DNA of 60,362 nt from Chloroflexota bacterium. GTDB lineage: Bacteria; Chloroflexota; Anaerolineae; Aggregatilineales; Phototrophicaceae. The translations under genes and the position numbers were made by a program. Where the stretch lies: positions 1 through 60,362 of the forward strand of contig VXNO01000066.1 of NCBI GenBank assembly GCA_009840575.1, read 5' to 3'. The notes below the pieces were generated by a model. That model did not search any database, was not told the origin of the DNA, and saw nothing but the letters and a program-made list of their open reading frames with translations. Below are positions 42,453 through 50,381 of this stretch, one piece after another (the stretch's first letter is position 1; each line of letters opens with the position of its first letter).

Positions 42453-43294
42453 GCCAGCCCTTCGGCAGCCAGGAAGTCGCGCAGCGCCTCTTGCCAAGGG
42501 CGTAGGCGGATCCCCAGCCCCGCGGCGGCGATATTTGCCAATGGCCCGTGCTCGGGCGGCTGCGATGGCCGTTGCCACTGCTGGCTGCTGATGCGCGTGA
42601 TGGGAATGTCCGCGAAGCCGGCCGCATCCAAAGCGAAGCGCGCCAAAGCCCAGCGGCTGACCGCGCCTTCATTGACCAGGTGATAGGTCCCGTAGCGCTG
42701 GCTTTCGATGAGCTGTCCTATTGCCTCCGCCAAATCACTCGTGGAGGTGGGGTTGCTGATTTCATTGGTGACGACGCGCAGGTCTCGTCCTTGCCGCGCT
42801 GCGTTGAGGATAGCGTGAATGAAGTTCTGCCCGCCGGGCGCGTATAGCCAGGCGGTGCGCACGATATAATGGCGCGGATTGACTTGCGCCAATGCGCGTT
42901 CGCCATAGAGCTTGCTGACGCCATAGGCATTGATGGGCTTGGCAACATCATATTCATGATAGGCGCGCCCCAGCTTGCCATCAAAGACTTCGTTGCTGCT
43001 GACATAGAGCATGGCGATGTCACGTCGCGCGCTGACAGCGGCGAGGTTATGCGTGCCTAGTCCATTGACGCGCAAGGCCTTTTGCGGGTCCAGCGCGCAG
43101 CCATTCACATCGGTATAGGCGGCGCTATGCAGCAGCAACTCCGGGCGCGCTTCGGCAATAAACCACCCACATGCCGCATAATCCGTGATGTCTAATGTAG
43201 ACCTGTCTGTACCGATGACATCGTGCTCAGCCTGCAAGACATTTTGCAGCGCGCCGCCCAGCTTGCCGCCCGCGCCTGTGATGAGGATTCTCAT
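42449..43294 (-). CDS. rmlD: dTDP-4-dehydrorhamnose reductase
   Basis: A 281-residue extended SDR that makes dTDP-L-rhamnose using NAD(P)H. ITGAGGKLGGAL binds cofactor, LLHSAAYTDVNGC is the family signature, and INAYGVSKLYGERAL contains the Tyr-Lys pair; VRTAWLYAPGGQNF follows. Length is normal. It lies between rmlB and the glycosyltransferase with 4-base overlaps on both sides. Confidence 0.93.
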   Translation of the reverse strand: MRILITGAGGKLGGALQNVLQAEHDVIGTDRSTLDITDYAACGWFIAEARPELLLHSAAYTDVNGCALDPQKALRVNGLGTHNLAAVSARRDIAMLYVSSNEVFDGKLGRAYHEYDVAKPINAYGVSKLYGERALAQVNPRHYIVRTAWLYAPGGQNFIHAILNAARQGRDLRVVTNEISNPTSTSDLAEAIGQLIESQRYGTYHLVNEGAVSRWALARFALDAAGFADIPITRISSQQWQRPSQPPEHGPLANIAAAGLGIRLRPWQEALRDFLAAEGLA

Positions 43295-44322
43295 GGGGCT
43301 GCGGTCGCCGCTGCCAGCCGGTCGCTATATTGCTGTTGATAATAGGCCAGGTAGTCGCCGGTCTTTATCTTGCGCCACCACCATTCGTTGTCCACATACC
43401 AGCGCACGGTCGCCGCCAAGCCGCTCTCAAAGTCGTATTCCCGCTCCCAGCCCAGGGCGCGCGCTTTGGCGGCTGTCATCGCATAGCGCCGGTCATGCCC
43501 TTCGCGGTCGGGCACATGGCGGATTAGCGTAGGTGGCTTGCCCAGTTGCTCAAGGATCTGCCGTGTTACATCAATGTTGTGGCGCTGGTTTTCGCCCGCC
43601 AGGTTGTAGGCTTCGCTCGATGCGCCTTTGTGCAAGATGCAATCAACGCCGCGCGCGTGGTCATCAACATAGAGCCAGTCGCGGATTTGCAAGCCATCGC
43701 CATACACGGGCAGGGGGCGGTCATCCAGCGCCTCGGTAGTAAAAAATGGAATTAACTTTTCGGGATATTGATACGGTCCATAGGTGTTGCTGCCGCGGGT
43801 TACAACTGTGTCCATGCCATAGGTAACCTGGTAGGCGCGCAGCATCAGCTCGCCGCCGGCTTTGCTGGCTGCATAGGGGCTGTTGGGCAGGAAGCGGTCG
43901 CCTTCGCTAGACAAGCCCTCTTCAATATCGCCGTAGACTTCGTCGGTCGAGACCTGGCAGAAGCGGCCGATGCCATGCTTGCGCCCTTCGTCCAGCAGGA
44001 TATAGGTGCCGACGACGTCGGTGTGGATGAAGGCGTCTGGTGCCAGGATGCTGCGGTCGACATGGCTCTCGGCGGCGAAGTTGACGATGGTGTCGATCTT
44101 GTGGCGCTGCAGCACGGTATGCACAGCGGCGCGGTCGGCGATATCGCCGCGCTCAAAGCGATAATTTGGCTCATCGCTGACGGGCAGGAGGTTGTCGATA
44201 TTGCCGGCGTAGGTCAGTTTGTCATAGCAGATGATATTGTAGTCGGGGTACGTCGCTACCATGTGGCGGATGAATGCGCTGCCGATGAAGCCGGCTCCAC
44301 CCGTAACCAGAATGTTCTTCAT
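43291..44322 (-). CDS. rmlB: dTDP-glucose 4,6-dehydratase
   Basis: A 343-residue NAD+-dependent dehydratase. The glycine motif VTGGAGFIGSAFIRH, the STDEVYGDI active-site strand (Thr-Asp-Glu), and YAASKAGGELML (Tyr-x-x-x-Lys) are all present. It converts dTDP-glucose to dTDP-4-keto-6-deoxyglucose. ATG overlaps none upstream but lies 15 bases after rmlA; its stop overlaps rmlD. Confidence 0.95.
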   Translation of the reverse strand: MKNILVTGGAGFIGSAFIRHMVATYPDYNIICYDKLTYAGNIDNLLPVSDEPNYRFERGDIADRAAVHTVLQRHKIDTIVNFAAESHVDRSILAPDAFIHTDVVGTYILLDEGRKHGIGRFCQVSTDEVYGDIEEGLSSEGDRFLPNSPYAASKAGGELMLRAYQVTYGMDTVVTRGSNTYGPYQYPEKLIPFFTTEALDDRPLPVYGDGLQIRDWLYVDDHARGVDCILHKGASSEAYNLAGENQRHNIDVTRQILEQLGKPPTLIRHVPDREGHDRRYAMTAAKARALGWEREYDFESGLAATVRWYVDNEWWWRKIKTGDYLAYYQQQYSDRLAAATAAP

Positions 44323-44337
44323 CGCGCCCCCTGTGGG

Positions 44338-45408
44338 TCATACCCAGATGTTGCTGTGGTCGCCCAGGTTCATCTTCATGCCGGTGGGCTTGCCGGCGCT
44401 GTGTTTGATTGACGCATGGCGACCGATCAGGCTGTCGCGCAGGGTGGCGTCAATATCGCAGACGCGGCTGTTTTCCAGGATGATGCTGCGTTCAATCTCG
44501 CAATTGCTGATCTGGCAGCTGTGATAAATGCTCGTGAAAGGACCGATGTAACTATTTTCTACGAGGCAATTCTCACCAATGATGGTCGGTCCGCGTAGGA
44601 CGCTGTTGATGATGCGCGCCCCAGCTTGCAAGGTCACCCGCGCATCGACCGACGACTGTTCATCAACCTCGGCGCTCGCGGCGATGGTCGGCTCAATCTC
44701 TTCCAGTACATGGCTGTTGGCTTCCAGCATGTCGGTGGGTTTGCCGGTGTCAATCCACCAGCCGCGATGCACATGCGGGAAGACGCGCCGCCCATGGTCG
44801 ACCAGCCACTGGATGGCATCGGTGATTTCGTATTCGCCGCGCGCCGAGGGATGGATTGCGTCCACCGCTTCAAAGACATGCCGGTCAAACATATAGATGC
44901 CTACCAGCGCCAGGTTGCTGGGCGGGTTGGCGGGTTTTTCTATCAATTGCGCGATGCTGCCATCCGCGCGCAGTTTGGCCACGCCATAAGCCGAGGGATT
45001 TTCCACTTCCTTCAAGACAATCTGGCTGTTCCAGTCGCTTGCTGCGAAGTCGCGGATGAGCTGGCTGATGCCGCCTTGGATGACATTGTCGCCCAGGAAC
45101 ATCACAAAGGGATCATCACCCAAGAAGTCGCGCGAGATTTTGACGGCGTGCGCCAAGCCATCCGGGCTGTCCTGGTGAATGTAAGTGAGCGAGACATCCC
45201 ACTGCGCGCCATCGCCCAGCGCGGAGCGGATTTCGGGCGCGGTATGCCCGACCACGATGCCGATTTCGCGCACGCCCGCTTCACGAATGGCTTCGATGAC
45301 GCGCACCAGCACCGGCTTGTTGGCGACGGGGATGAGCTGCTTGGCGCGGGTATAGGTCAGCGGATAGAGCCGTGTGCCTTTGCCGCCACTGAGGATGAGT
45401 CCCTTCAT
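44338..45408 (-). CDS. rmlA: glucose-1-phosphate thymidylyltransferase, long form
   Basis: A 356-residue nucleotidyltransferase. GLILSGGKGTRLYPLTYTRAKQLIP is the nucleotide-binding signature; FLGDNVIQGG carries the metal-binding Asp; ALVGIYMFD and EYEITDAIQWLV complete the RmlA core. From about residue 245 a left-handed beta-helix of hexapeptide repeats follows (for example SVDARVTLQAGARIINS), the long RmlA found in Gram-positives and archaea and also in GlmU-like enzymes. ATG 45408 is chosen over a TTG at 45420. It begins nine bases after the cpsD-like stop. Confidence 0.93.
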   Translation of the reverse strand: MKGLILSGGKGTRLYPLTYTRAKQLIPVANKPVLVRVIEAIREAGVREIGIVVGHTAPEIRSALGDGAQWDVSLTYIHQDSPDGLAHAVKISRDFLGDDPFVMFLGDNVIQGGISQLIRDFAASDWNSQIVLKEVENPSAYGVAKLRADGSIAQLIEKPANPPSNLALVGIYMFDRHVFEAVDAIHPSARGEYEITDAIQWLVDHGRRVFPHVHRGWWIDTGKPTDMLEANSHVLEEIEPTIAASAEVDEQSSVDARVTLQAGARIINSVLRGPTIIGENCLVENSYIGPFTSIYHSCQISNCEIERSIILENSRVCDIDATLRDSLIGRHASIKHSAGKPTGMKMNLGDHSNIWV

Positions 45409-45416
45409 CGCCGCGC

Positions 45417-46070
45417 TCAATAGGCCACTTGGTTTTCACGCGGGGCATTCGTCAGCACCGCGCCAACGATGCGCACATGCACCCGTTCCAGCGCTTGACG
45501 GGCTTGGGCGGTATGGTCGCGGCGGGTATCGCCAGCGCGCACCGCCAGCAGCGCCGCATCCAGCTTGATGCCCAGCAACGCCGCGTCGGTGGCGGCCAGT
45601 ACCGGCGGGCTATCAAAAAGCACATAGTCCGCCCGTTGTTTCAGCGCGGCGATGATATCGCTCATGCGCTTGCCACCGAGCAGGTCGGCTGGGTTGGGCG
45701 GCAGCTCGCCCGTGCAAAGCAGCTGCAAGTTGTCAACGGGGCTGTCCTGCAGGGGCGGGTCCTTCAAAGCGGCATCATCGACCATCATTTGGCTGAGCCC
45801 CCGTTGGTTTTCCAGAGTCCAGATTGTGTGCTGCTGTGGCTGGCGCAGGTCGGCATCAACCAGGATGGTGCGGTTGCCGCCTTGCGCGAAAGTAACCGCC
45901 AGGTTGGCCAAGGTAGCGCTCTTGTGGTCTTCGCGCGCCGCCGAGGTGACCAGCAGAGTCTTGATTGGCTTCTCGACGCTGCTGAACATGAGGTTGGTGC
46001 GCAGGCTGCGATAGGCTTCCGCCGCGGCTGAGCGAGGCTGGCTGAGTGTGATTAGCGCCGGCATGGCCAT
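45417..46070 (-). CDS. CpsD/CapB-type ATPase (BY-kinase-like) with altered P-loop
   Basis: A 217-residue cytoplasmic ParA/MinD-like ATPase of the CpsD family that regulates capsular or exopolysaccharide export. The N-terminal EAYRSLRTNLMFSS, Walker A' VDADLRQP and Walker B DYVLFDSPPVLAATDA are normal, but the P-loop reads TSAAREDHKSATLANLA instead of the usual PGEGKST, losing the glycines while keeping Lys-Ser. The C-terminus has only one terminal Tyr, so a Tyr-cluster autokinase function is doubtful. First gene of the rhamnose operon; a strong promoter lies upstream. Confidence 0.85.
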   Translation of the reverse strand: MAMPALITLSQPRSAAAEAYRSLRTNLMFSSVEKPIKTLLVTSAAREDHKSATLANLAVTFAQGGNRTILVDADLRQPQQHTIWTLENQRGLSQMMVDDAALKDPPLQDSPVDNLQLLCTGELPPNPADLLGGKRMSDIIAALKQRADYVLFDSPPVLAATDAALLGIKLDAALLAVRAGDTRRDHTAQARQALERVHVRIVGAVLTNAPRENQVAY

Positions 46071-46102
46071 GGTTTGTCCAGTCTTTCCGCGTGCTGCGCA
46101 TA

Positions 46103-46133
46103 GTTATAAGCGACATTCTAACGCAGCTGTCAA
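46103..46133 (-). promoter_or_regulatory. promoter of the exopolysaccharide operon
   Basis: Minus-strand TTGACA (46133-46128), a 19-base spacer and TATAAC (46108-46103), about 33 bases before the cpsD-like ATG. The spacer is slightly long; TTATAA with 18 bases is the alternative. Confidence 0.55.
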
Positions 46134-46194
46134 ATTCGCGTCAGGGTGCAATCGCTTCACCCCTGGGGGGATACATTTCCCAAGCGCAAAAGCC

Positions 46195-47109
46195 TCAGTC
46201 GAGTTTCTCGTCAAAATCAAAATCCAGCTTTTTCATGCCGTTTGCATCGAGCCGGGCAGCGATTTTGCGCAGACTCTCGCCCGTCTGTGGATGCCGATAC
46301 CCCGGCGCGAGCTCCGCCAATGGCACAGCCACATGCGCATAGCGGACGATATCGGGGTCGGGGATGCGCCAGGGCTTGCCGCCATATTCGAGCGCTTCTT
46401 CATTCCAAAGCGCGATATCCAGGTCGATGCTGCGCGGCGCATTGACATTGTGCGGGGCGCGTTGGCGCTTCAAGGCTGTTTCGATGCGATCGATGACGCG
46501 GCGTTTGAACTCAAGCGGCGCGCGCACTGTGTGCAGCTTGACAGCCATGTTCAAAAAATCCGCTTGTTGCCTATCCCCTTGTGGCGGGCTGCGGTACACC
46601 GGCGACAACGCCAGCACAGTTGTCCAGGCGCGCAGCAGCGCAATAGCAGCGCGCAGGTTCTGCTCTGGCGCGATATTGCTGCCCAGCGCGATATAAGCGA
46701 TGTTGCGGGCATAATCGGCAGGCTGCCGCGCAATGCGAACCCCGACCGAATCCGAATGCCGCAGCGCGCCCGGTTTGTGCACGCTGACCTCCACACAGGC
46801 CGCGCCGAACCTGCCTATTGCCAGGCAGGCAACCTCTTCCGCCAGCTTTTCTAGCAAGGCAAAGCGCCGACTGCTGACGAGCTGGATGATTGCCTTGCTG
46901 ATTGGTTTGTAATTCAGCGCGTCGGCCGGGTCATCGCTTTCGCCAGCCAGCCGCGCTATGCTACCCAAACGCAGGTTGATAACGACATCCTGCCAGGTAT
47001 CCAGCTCATGCGGGCTGAAACCAATGCGCGCGCGCAAACGCAGATTCAGGATTTCAATGCTATCTATCGGGCTATCCATCGGCGGGGCAGTCTGTTCCCG
47101 TCTGTCCAT
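46195..47109 (-). CDS. folB-folK: bifunctional dihydroneopterin aldolase/HPPK (FolB-FolK fusion)
   Basis: A 304-residue fusion for two consecutive folate steps. Residues about 16-125 are FolB (IEILNLRLRARIGFSPHE, then ALLEKLAEEVA and VEVSVHKPGALRHSDSVGV). Residues about 135-290 are FolK (IAYIALGSNIAPEQNLRAAI, VYRSPPQGDRQQADFLNMAV, and the metal-binding RSIDLDIALWNE with IPDPDIVRYAHVAVPLAEL). Both active-site sets look complete. The gene is divergent from folE across a 155-base region. ATG start at 47109; an in-frame ATG 11 codons later is possible. Confidence 0.93.
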   Translation of the reverse strand: MDRREQTAPPMDSPIDSIEILNLRLRARIGFSPHELDTWQDVVINLRLGSIARLAGESDDPADALNYKPISKAIIQLVSSRRFALLEKLAEEVACLAIGRFGAACVEVSVHKPGALRHSDSVGVRIARQPADYARNIAYIALGSNIAPEQNLRAAIALLRAWTTVLALSPVYRSPPQGDRQQADFLNMAVKLHTVRAPLEFKRRVIDRIETALKRQRAPHNVNAPRSIDLDIALWNEEALEYGGKPWRIPDPDIVRYAHVAVPLAELAPGYRHPQTGESLRKIAARLDANGMKKLDFDFDEKLD

Positions 47110-47175
47110 TCATCTGTTTTTGCGGCGCATCTGCGGCATAGTCACGCGGCATCTTGCCCGGCAACGGCAAAAGGC

Positions 47176-47205
47176 TTGCAATTTAATGATTTCTTGCCTA
47201 GTATA
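47176..47205. promoter_or_regulatory. overlapping divergent promoters of folE and folB-folK
   Basis: For folE: TTGCAA (47176-47181), 17-base spacer, TAGTAT (47199-47204). For folB-folK on the minus strand: GC-TATACT at 47205-47200, in the same bases. The two directions therefore share or compete for one RNA-polymerase site. Confidence 0.4.
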
Positions 47206-47217
47206 GCAGAAAGGCAA

Positions 47218-47268
47218 ATGAGCGATTCTTCAAGGAGTCTATTTAATACACGAAGGATACCCCAATGA
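47218..47268 (+). CDS. small uORF overlapping the folE start
   Basis: A 16-codon ORF ([16 protein letters not shown]) with AAAGG just before its ATG; its TGA overlaps the folE ATG (ATGA). Four of sixteen residues are Ser. Its location would couple folE translation to upstream translation, or it may be chance. Confidence 0.35.
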   Translation: MSDSSRSLFNTRRIPQ

Positions 47269-47960
47269 CGCAGCCTGGAAACAGATTGGTTGAAGCAATT
47301 GTCAGCCATGAAACGCAAGTGGCAAGCGCAAAGAACAACGGCATTCAGCAATTGCTGGAGTCACCAGAATTACAAAGCCGCTACGGATTATCTAGCCAGT
47401 GGGTTGACGAAACGGCTGTGAAGCGCGCTGTTGTCGACCTGCTGTTTGCGATTGGCGAAGAGCCGAGCCGCGAAGGCTTACTGGATACGCCCAAGCGCGT
47501 CGCCAAAGCCTATAGCGAGCTGGTCAGCGGCTATACGACCGACCCTGTCAAGTTGTTGAACGAAGCCATCTTCCATGTCAAATACGGCGATATGGTCATC
47601 GTCAACGACATTGAGTATTACAGCTTGTGCGAGCATCACCTGTTGCCCTTCATCGGCCGCGCTCATGTCGCTTACATCCCGGATGGCAAGATCATCGGAC
47701 TTAGCAAGATCCCGCGCATCGTCGATATGTTTGCGCGCCGCTTGCAGGTGCAGGAGCGGCTCACCCAGCAAGTTGCCGAATTTCTCAATGAAGTGCTTTC
47801 ACCGCGTGGCGTGGCGGTGGCGATGACAGCCCAGCATATGTGCTCGATGATTCGCGGCGTCAAGAAGTACCACCCCAGCCTGACCACCAAAGCCATGTTC
47901 GGCGAGTTCAACAGCAACCGCGACCTGCGCAGCGAGTTCCTTTCGCAAATCCCGCGTTAG
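47265..47960 (+). CDS. folE: GTP cyclohydrolase I
   Basis: A 231-residue GTP cyclohydrolase I, first step of folate/tetrahydropterin synthesis. The zinc site is visible as [10 protein letters not shown] (Cys, His) and QHMCSMIRG (Cys); [23 protein letters not shown] is the family's most conserved stretch. The N-terminal 50 residues before the conserved [21 protein letters not shown] are longer than in the short forms. AAGGA precedes the ATG by eight bases. Divergent from folB-folK. Confidence 0.95.
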   Translation: MTQPGNRLVEAIVSHETQVASAKNNGIQQLLESPELQSRYGLSSQWVDETAVKRAVVDLLFAIGEEPSREGLLDTPKRVAKAYSELVSGYTTDPVKLLNEAIFHVKYGDMVIVNDIEYYSLCEHHLLPFIGRAHVAYIPDGKIIGLSKIPRIVDMFARRLQVQERLTQQVAEFLNEVLSPRGVAVAMTAQHMCSMIRGVKKYHPSLTTKAMFGEFNSNRDLRSEFLSQIPR

Positions 47961-47992
47961 CCTTGTTGATTAGCCGAATGCCTGCCTGGCGC

Positions 47993-48022
47993 TTGGCGCG
48001 ATTTTTCAGCCTGTGCTATACT
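47993..48022 (+). promoter_or_regulatory. putative promoter of the SAM riboswitch-metK transcript
   Basis: TTGGCG (47993-47998), 18-base spacer, GC-TATACT (48017-48022). A start near 48029 would be about 25 bases before the aptamer. Confidence 0.5.
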
Positions 48023-48052
48023 GCTATTTGTCGCGCCACTTGGAACTGCGGC

Positions 48053-48157
48053 ACTCATCAAGAGCGAGTGAGAGAACCGGCTCTTTGAACTCGCGGCAAC
48101 CCCCGAAGCGCTCGGGACGGTGCTAACTCCGGCAGGGTCGACACTCTGGCAGATGAG
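48053..48157 (+). promoter_or_regulatory. SAM-I (S-box) riboswitch
   Basis: CTCATC (48054-48059) pairs with GATGAG (48152-48157) as P1. The conserved core is recognised in order: ATCAAGAG, GAGAACCGGCTCTTTGAA, CGGCAACC, then GGTGCTAACTCC and GGCAG before P1 closes. These match the S-box consensus (kink-turn and GCUAAAUCC-like J3/4 region). It stands directly before metK, whose product is SAM, so it should give feedback repression. The core TGCTAACTCC has C where A is usual. The expression platform follows at 48173-48224. Confidence 0.92.
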
Positions 48158-48172
48158 CGTATCCTACCGATG

Positions 48173-48224
48173 GACTTCTGCGCCCGCTGCCCCGCATGGC
48201 GTTTTTTGTTGCCGCAGAAAGGTC
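48173..48224 (+). promoter_or_regulatory. expression platform hairpin of the SAM riboswitch
   Basis: GAC-TTCTGCG (48173-48182 region) can pair with CGCAGAA (48213-48219) and, after a two-base bulge, GTC (48222-48224). The 3' arm includes the AAAGG ribosome-binding site of metK, so closure would block initiation. The loop holds CGCC/GGCG followed by six T (48202-48207), so a weak terminator is also possible; translational control is favoured. Confidence 0.5.
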
Positions 48225-48228
48225 TAGC

Positions 48229-49443
48229 ATGCCCAGCACTTTCATGACTTCGCCCCAGTACTTTTTCACTTCCGAGTCCGTCTCCGAGGGGCATCCCGAC
48301 AAAATATGCGACCAGATCAGCGATGCGGTGCTGGATGCTATCCTGACGCAAGACCCGCTGGCGCGCGTGGCTTGTGAAGCCGCGACCACCACCGGATTGA
48401 TCATCGTCATCGGCGAAATCACCACCAGGGCCTATGTCGATATTGAGTCGGTCGCCCGCCAGACACTCGCCGATATCGGCTATACATCCGCCAACTATGG
48501 CTTTGACGCGCAGACCTGCGGCGTGCTGATCTCGGTGCATGAGCAATCGCCCGATATCAAAGCCGGCGTCGATACCGCCCTGGAAGACCGCGGCGACGCC
48601 CTGCGCCAAGACGAACTGGAAAATACCGGCGCTGGCGACCAAGGCATGATGATCGGCTTTGCCTGCGATGAAACCCCCGAGCTGATGCCACTGACGGCGT
48701 CCTTATCCCATCGTGTGATGCGGCGGCTGGCGGCGGCGCGCAAAGCTGGCGAGATGCCTTGGCTACGTCCCGATTCCAAATGCCAAATCACGGTCGAATA
48801 TGCGCATGGGCAGCCCCAGCGCGTGGATACCATCGTCGTTTCGACCCAACACGCGCCGGATATCACGCAAGCCGAAATCCGCCGGCAGATTATCGATTTC
48901 ATCCAGCGTGATGCCGAATGCGCCCGCTGGATCGATGCTGATACGATTTATCATATCAATCCCACCGGGCGCTTTGTAACCGGCGGTCCCATGGGCGACG
49001 CCGGTTTGACCGGGCGCAAAATCGTCGTCGATACCTACGGCGGCGTGGCGCGGCATGGCGGCGGCGCATTCTCTGGCAAAGACGCCACCAAAGTCGACCG
49101 CAGCGCTGCCTATATGGCGCGTTATGTCGCCAAGAATGTAGTGGCGGCTGGCTTGGCGCGGCGCTTTGAATTGCAGGTATCCTATGCTATCGGCAAAGCC
49201 GAGCCGACTTCGCTGGCCGTCGAAACCTTCGGCACCGCCACAGTCAGCGATGCGCGGATCGAAGACTTGATCCGTCAACATTTTGATATGCGCCCGGCAG
49301 CTATCATCCGCCAGCTAGGCTTGCGCCAGCCCATCTTTAAGCAAGTTGCCGCCTACGGACATTTCGGGCGCGAAGATGTGGAAGTGCCTTGGGAGCGTAC
49401 TGACAAAGCCGACTTGCTGCGAGATATGGCGCAACTGGACTGA
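48229..49443 (+). CDS. metK: S-adenosylmethionine synthetase
   Basis: A 404-residue methionine adenosyltransferase that forms SAM from Met and ATP. The family blocks are intact: [46 protein letters not shown] and the P-loop-like [20 protein letters not shown]. The ATG at 48229 with AAAGG six bases upstream is used; the longer frame to 48196 runs into the expression platform. It is under a SAM-I riboswitch, and a methyltransferase gene follows seven bases later. Confidence 0.96.
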   Translation: MPSTFMTSPQYFFTSESVSEGHPDKICDQISDAVLDAILTQDPLARVACEAATTTGLIIVIGEITTRAYVDIESVARQTLADIGYTSANYGFDAQTCGVLISVHEQSPDIKAGVDTALEDRGDALRQDELENTGAGDQGMMIGFACDETPELMPLTASLSHRVMRRLAAARKAGEMPWLRPDSKCQITVEYAHGQPQRVDTIVVSTQHAPDITQAEIRRQIIDFIQRDAECARWIDADTIYHINPTGRFVTGGPMGDAGLTGRKIVVDTYGGVARHGGGAFSGKDATKVDRSAAYMARYVAKNVVAAGLARRFELQVSYAIGKAEPTSLAVETFGTATVSDARIEDLIRQHFDMRPAAIIRQLGLRQPIFKQVAAYGHFGREDVEVPWERTDKADLLRDMAQLD

Positions 49444-49449
49444 CGGCGC

Positions 49450-50337
49450 ATGAGCGGTCCACGCATCTGCGATTATGGCGATTCGACCTATCGCACCGAC
49501 TTTTGGGAAGGGCGGGGGCGTGAATACGAAGATGCTGTGGAGCGGCTGGCGCTGCGCCGCTTGCTGAAAGAGCCCGGCAAACGCCTGCTGGAAATCGGCG
49601 CGGGCTTCGGCAGGCTGGCCAGCGAGTACAGCATGTACGAGCAGGTCACGCTGCTGGATTATTCGCTGGAGCAGCTGCAATTCGCTCGCCAGCGCTATGG
49701 CGATGATGCCTATATCTATGTCGCGGCGGATGCCTACCAGATGCCTTTCTGTATAGCTGCCTTCGACGGCGCGACCATGATCCGCGTCATTCACCATTTC
49801 GTCGATGTGCCGGCTGTCTTGGCGCAGGTCAATCGCGTTGTGGCGGGCGGCGGGCAATTCATCCTGGAGTTCGCCAATAAGCGCAACCTCAAAGCCATGC
49901 TGCGGCATGCGCTGGGCCGCAACGATTGGGACCCTTACGCGCCTGAAGCGGTAGAGTTTGTTGAGTTGAATTTCAACTTTCATCCCAAGGGCATGATTCA
50001 GCAGACGGCGGCGGCTGGCTTCAACCTGCGCGGGCAGATTCCCGTATCCTGGCTGCGGCTGGGCGCGCTGAAACGCAGCCTGCCCACCGGTCTGCTGGTC
50101 GCGCTGGATAGATTTTTTCAGCGCAGCGCTCTTTTATATTCGCCTAGCATCTTTCTTGACTTGCGGCGCGGCGGCCGTCGGTCTTTGGCTGCGGCGGATA
50201 GCGATGCTCCGCTGGCTTTCTTGCGCTGCCCACGCACAGGCTCGGCATTGCAGCGCCAGGTCGATTGCCTGGTCAGCCAGGATGGGCTGCGTTGGGGCAT
50301 CAAGTCGGGCGTGTATGACTTTCGTCAGCCGCTATAA
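49450..50337 (+). CDS. class I SAM-dependent methyltransferase with Trm112-like C-terminus
   Basis: A 295-residue methyltransferase. Motif I LLEIGAGFGRLASEY, post-I VTLLDYSLEQLQFAR, DAYQMPF (motif II) and ATMIRVIHHF are clear. The last 50 residues carry LRCPRTGSALQRQVDCLVSQDGLRWGIKSGVYDF, resembling the Trm112 zinc-ribbon-like protein (here with a single Cys before Pro). The target may be a lipid, small molecule or RNA. It begins seven bases after metK and so is under the same riboswitch, gaining SAM supply and use in one transcript. Confidence 0.82.
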   Translation: MSGPRICDYGDSTYRTDFWEGRGREYEDAVERLALRRLLKEPGKRLLEIGAGFGRLASEYSMYEQVTLLDYSLEQLQFARQRYGDDAYIYVAADAYQMPFCIAAFDGATMIRVIHHFVDVPAVLAQVNRVVAGGGQFILEFANKRNLKAMLRHALGRNDWDPYAPEAVEFVELNFNFHPKGMIQQTAAAGFNLRGQIPVSWLRLGALKRSLPTGLLVALDRFFQRSALLYSPSIFLDLRRGGRRSLAAADSDAPLAFLRCPRTGSALQRQVDCLVSQDGLRWGIKSGVYDFRQPL

Positions 50338-50338
50338 T
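50333..50338 (+). promoter_or_regulatory. putative -10 box TATAAT for the DUF368 gene
   Basis: GC-TATAAT, overlapping the methyltransferase stop and 44 bases before the GTG start at 50382, which has AGGAG seven bases upstream. Confidence 0.5.
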
Positions 50339-50381
50339 TGCGCAGCCAGTTCCCGATACCAGACCTGCCAGGAGCAAAATT

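Noticed and set aside
46048-46854. 268-residue plus-strand ORF
   Set aside because: Antisense to the clearly functional folB-folK fusion gene.
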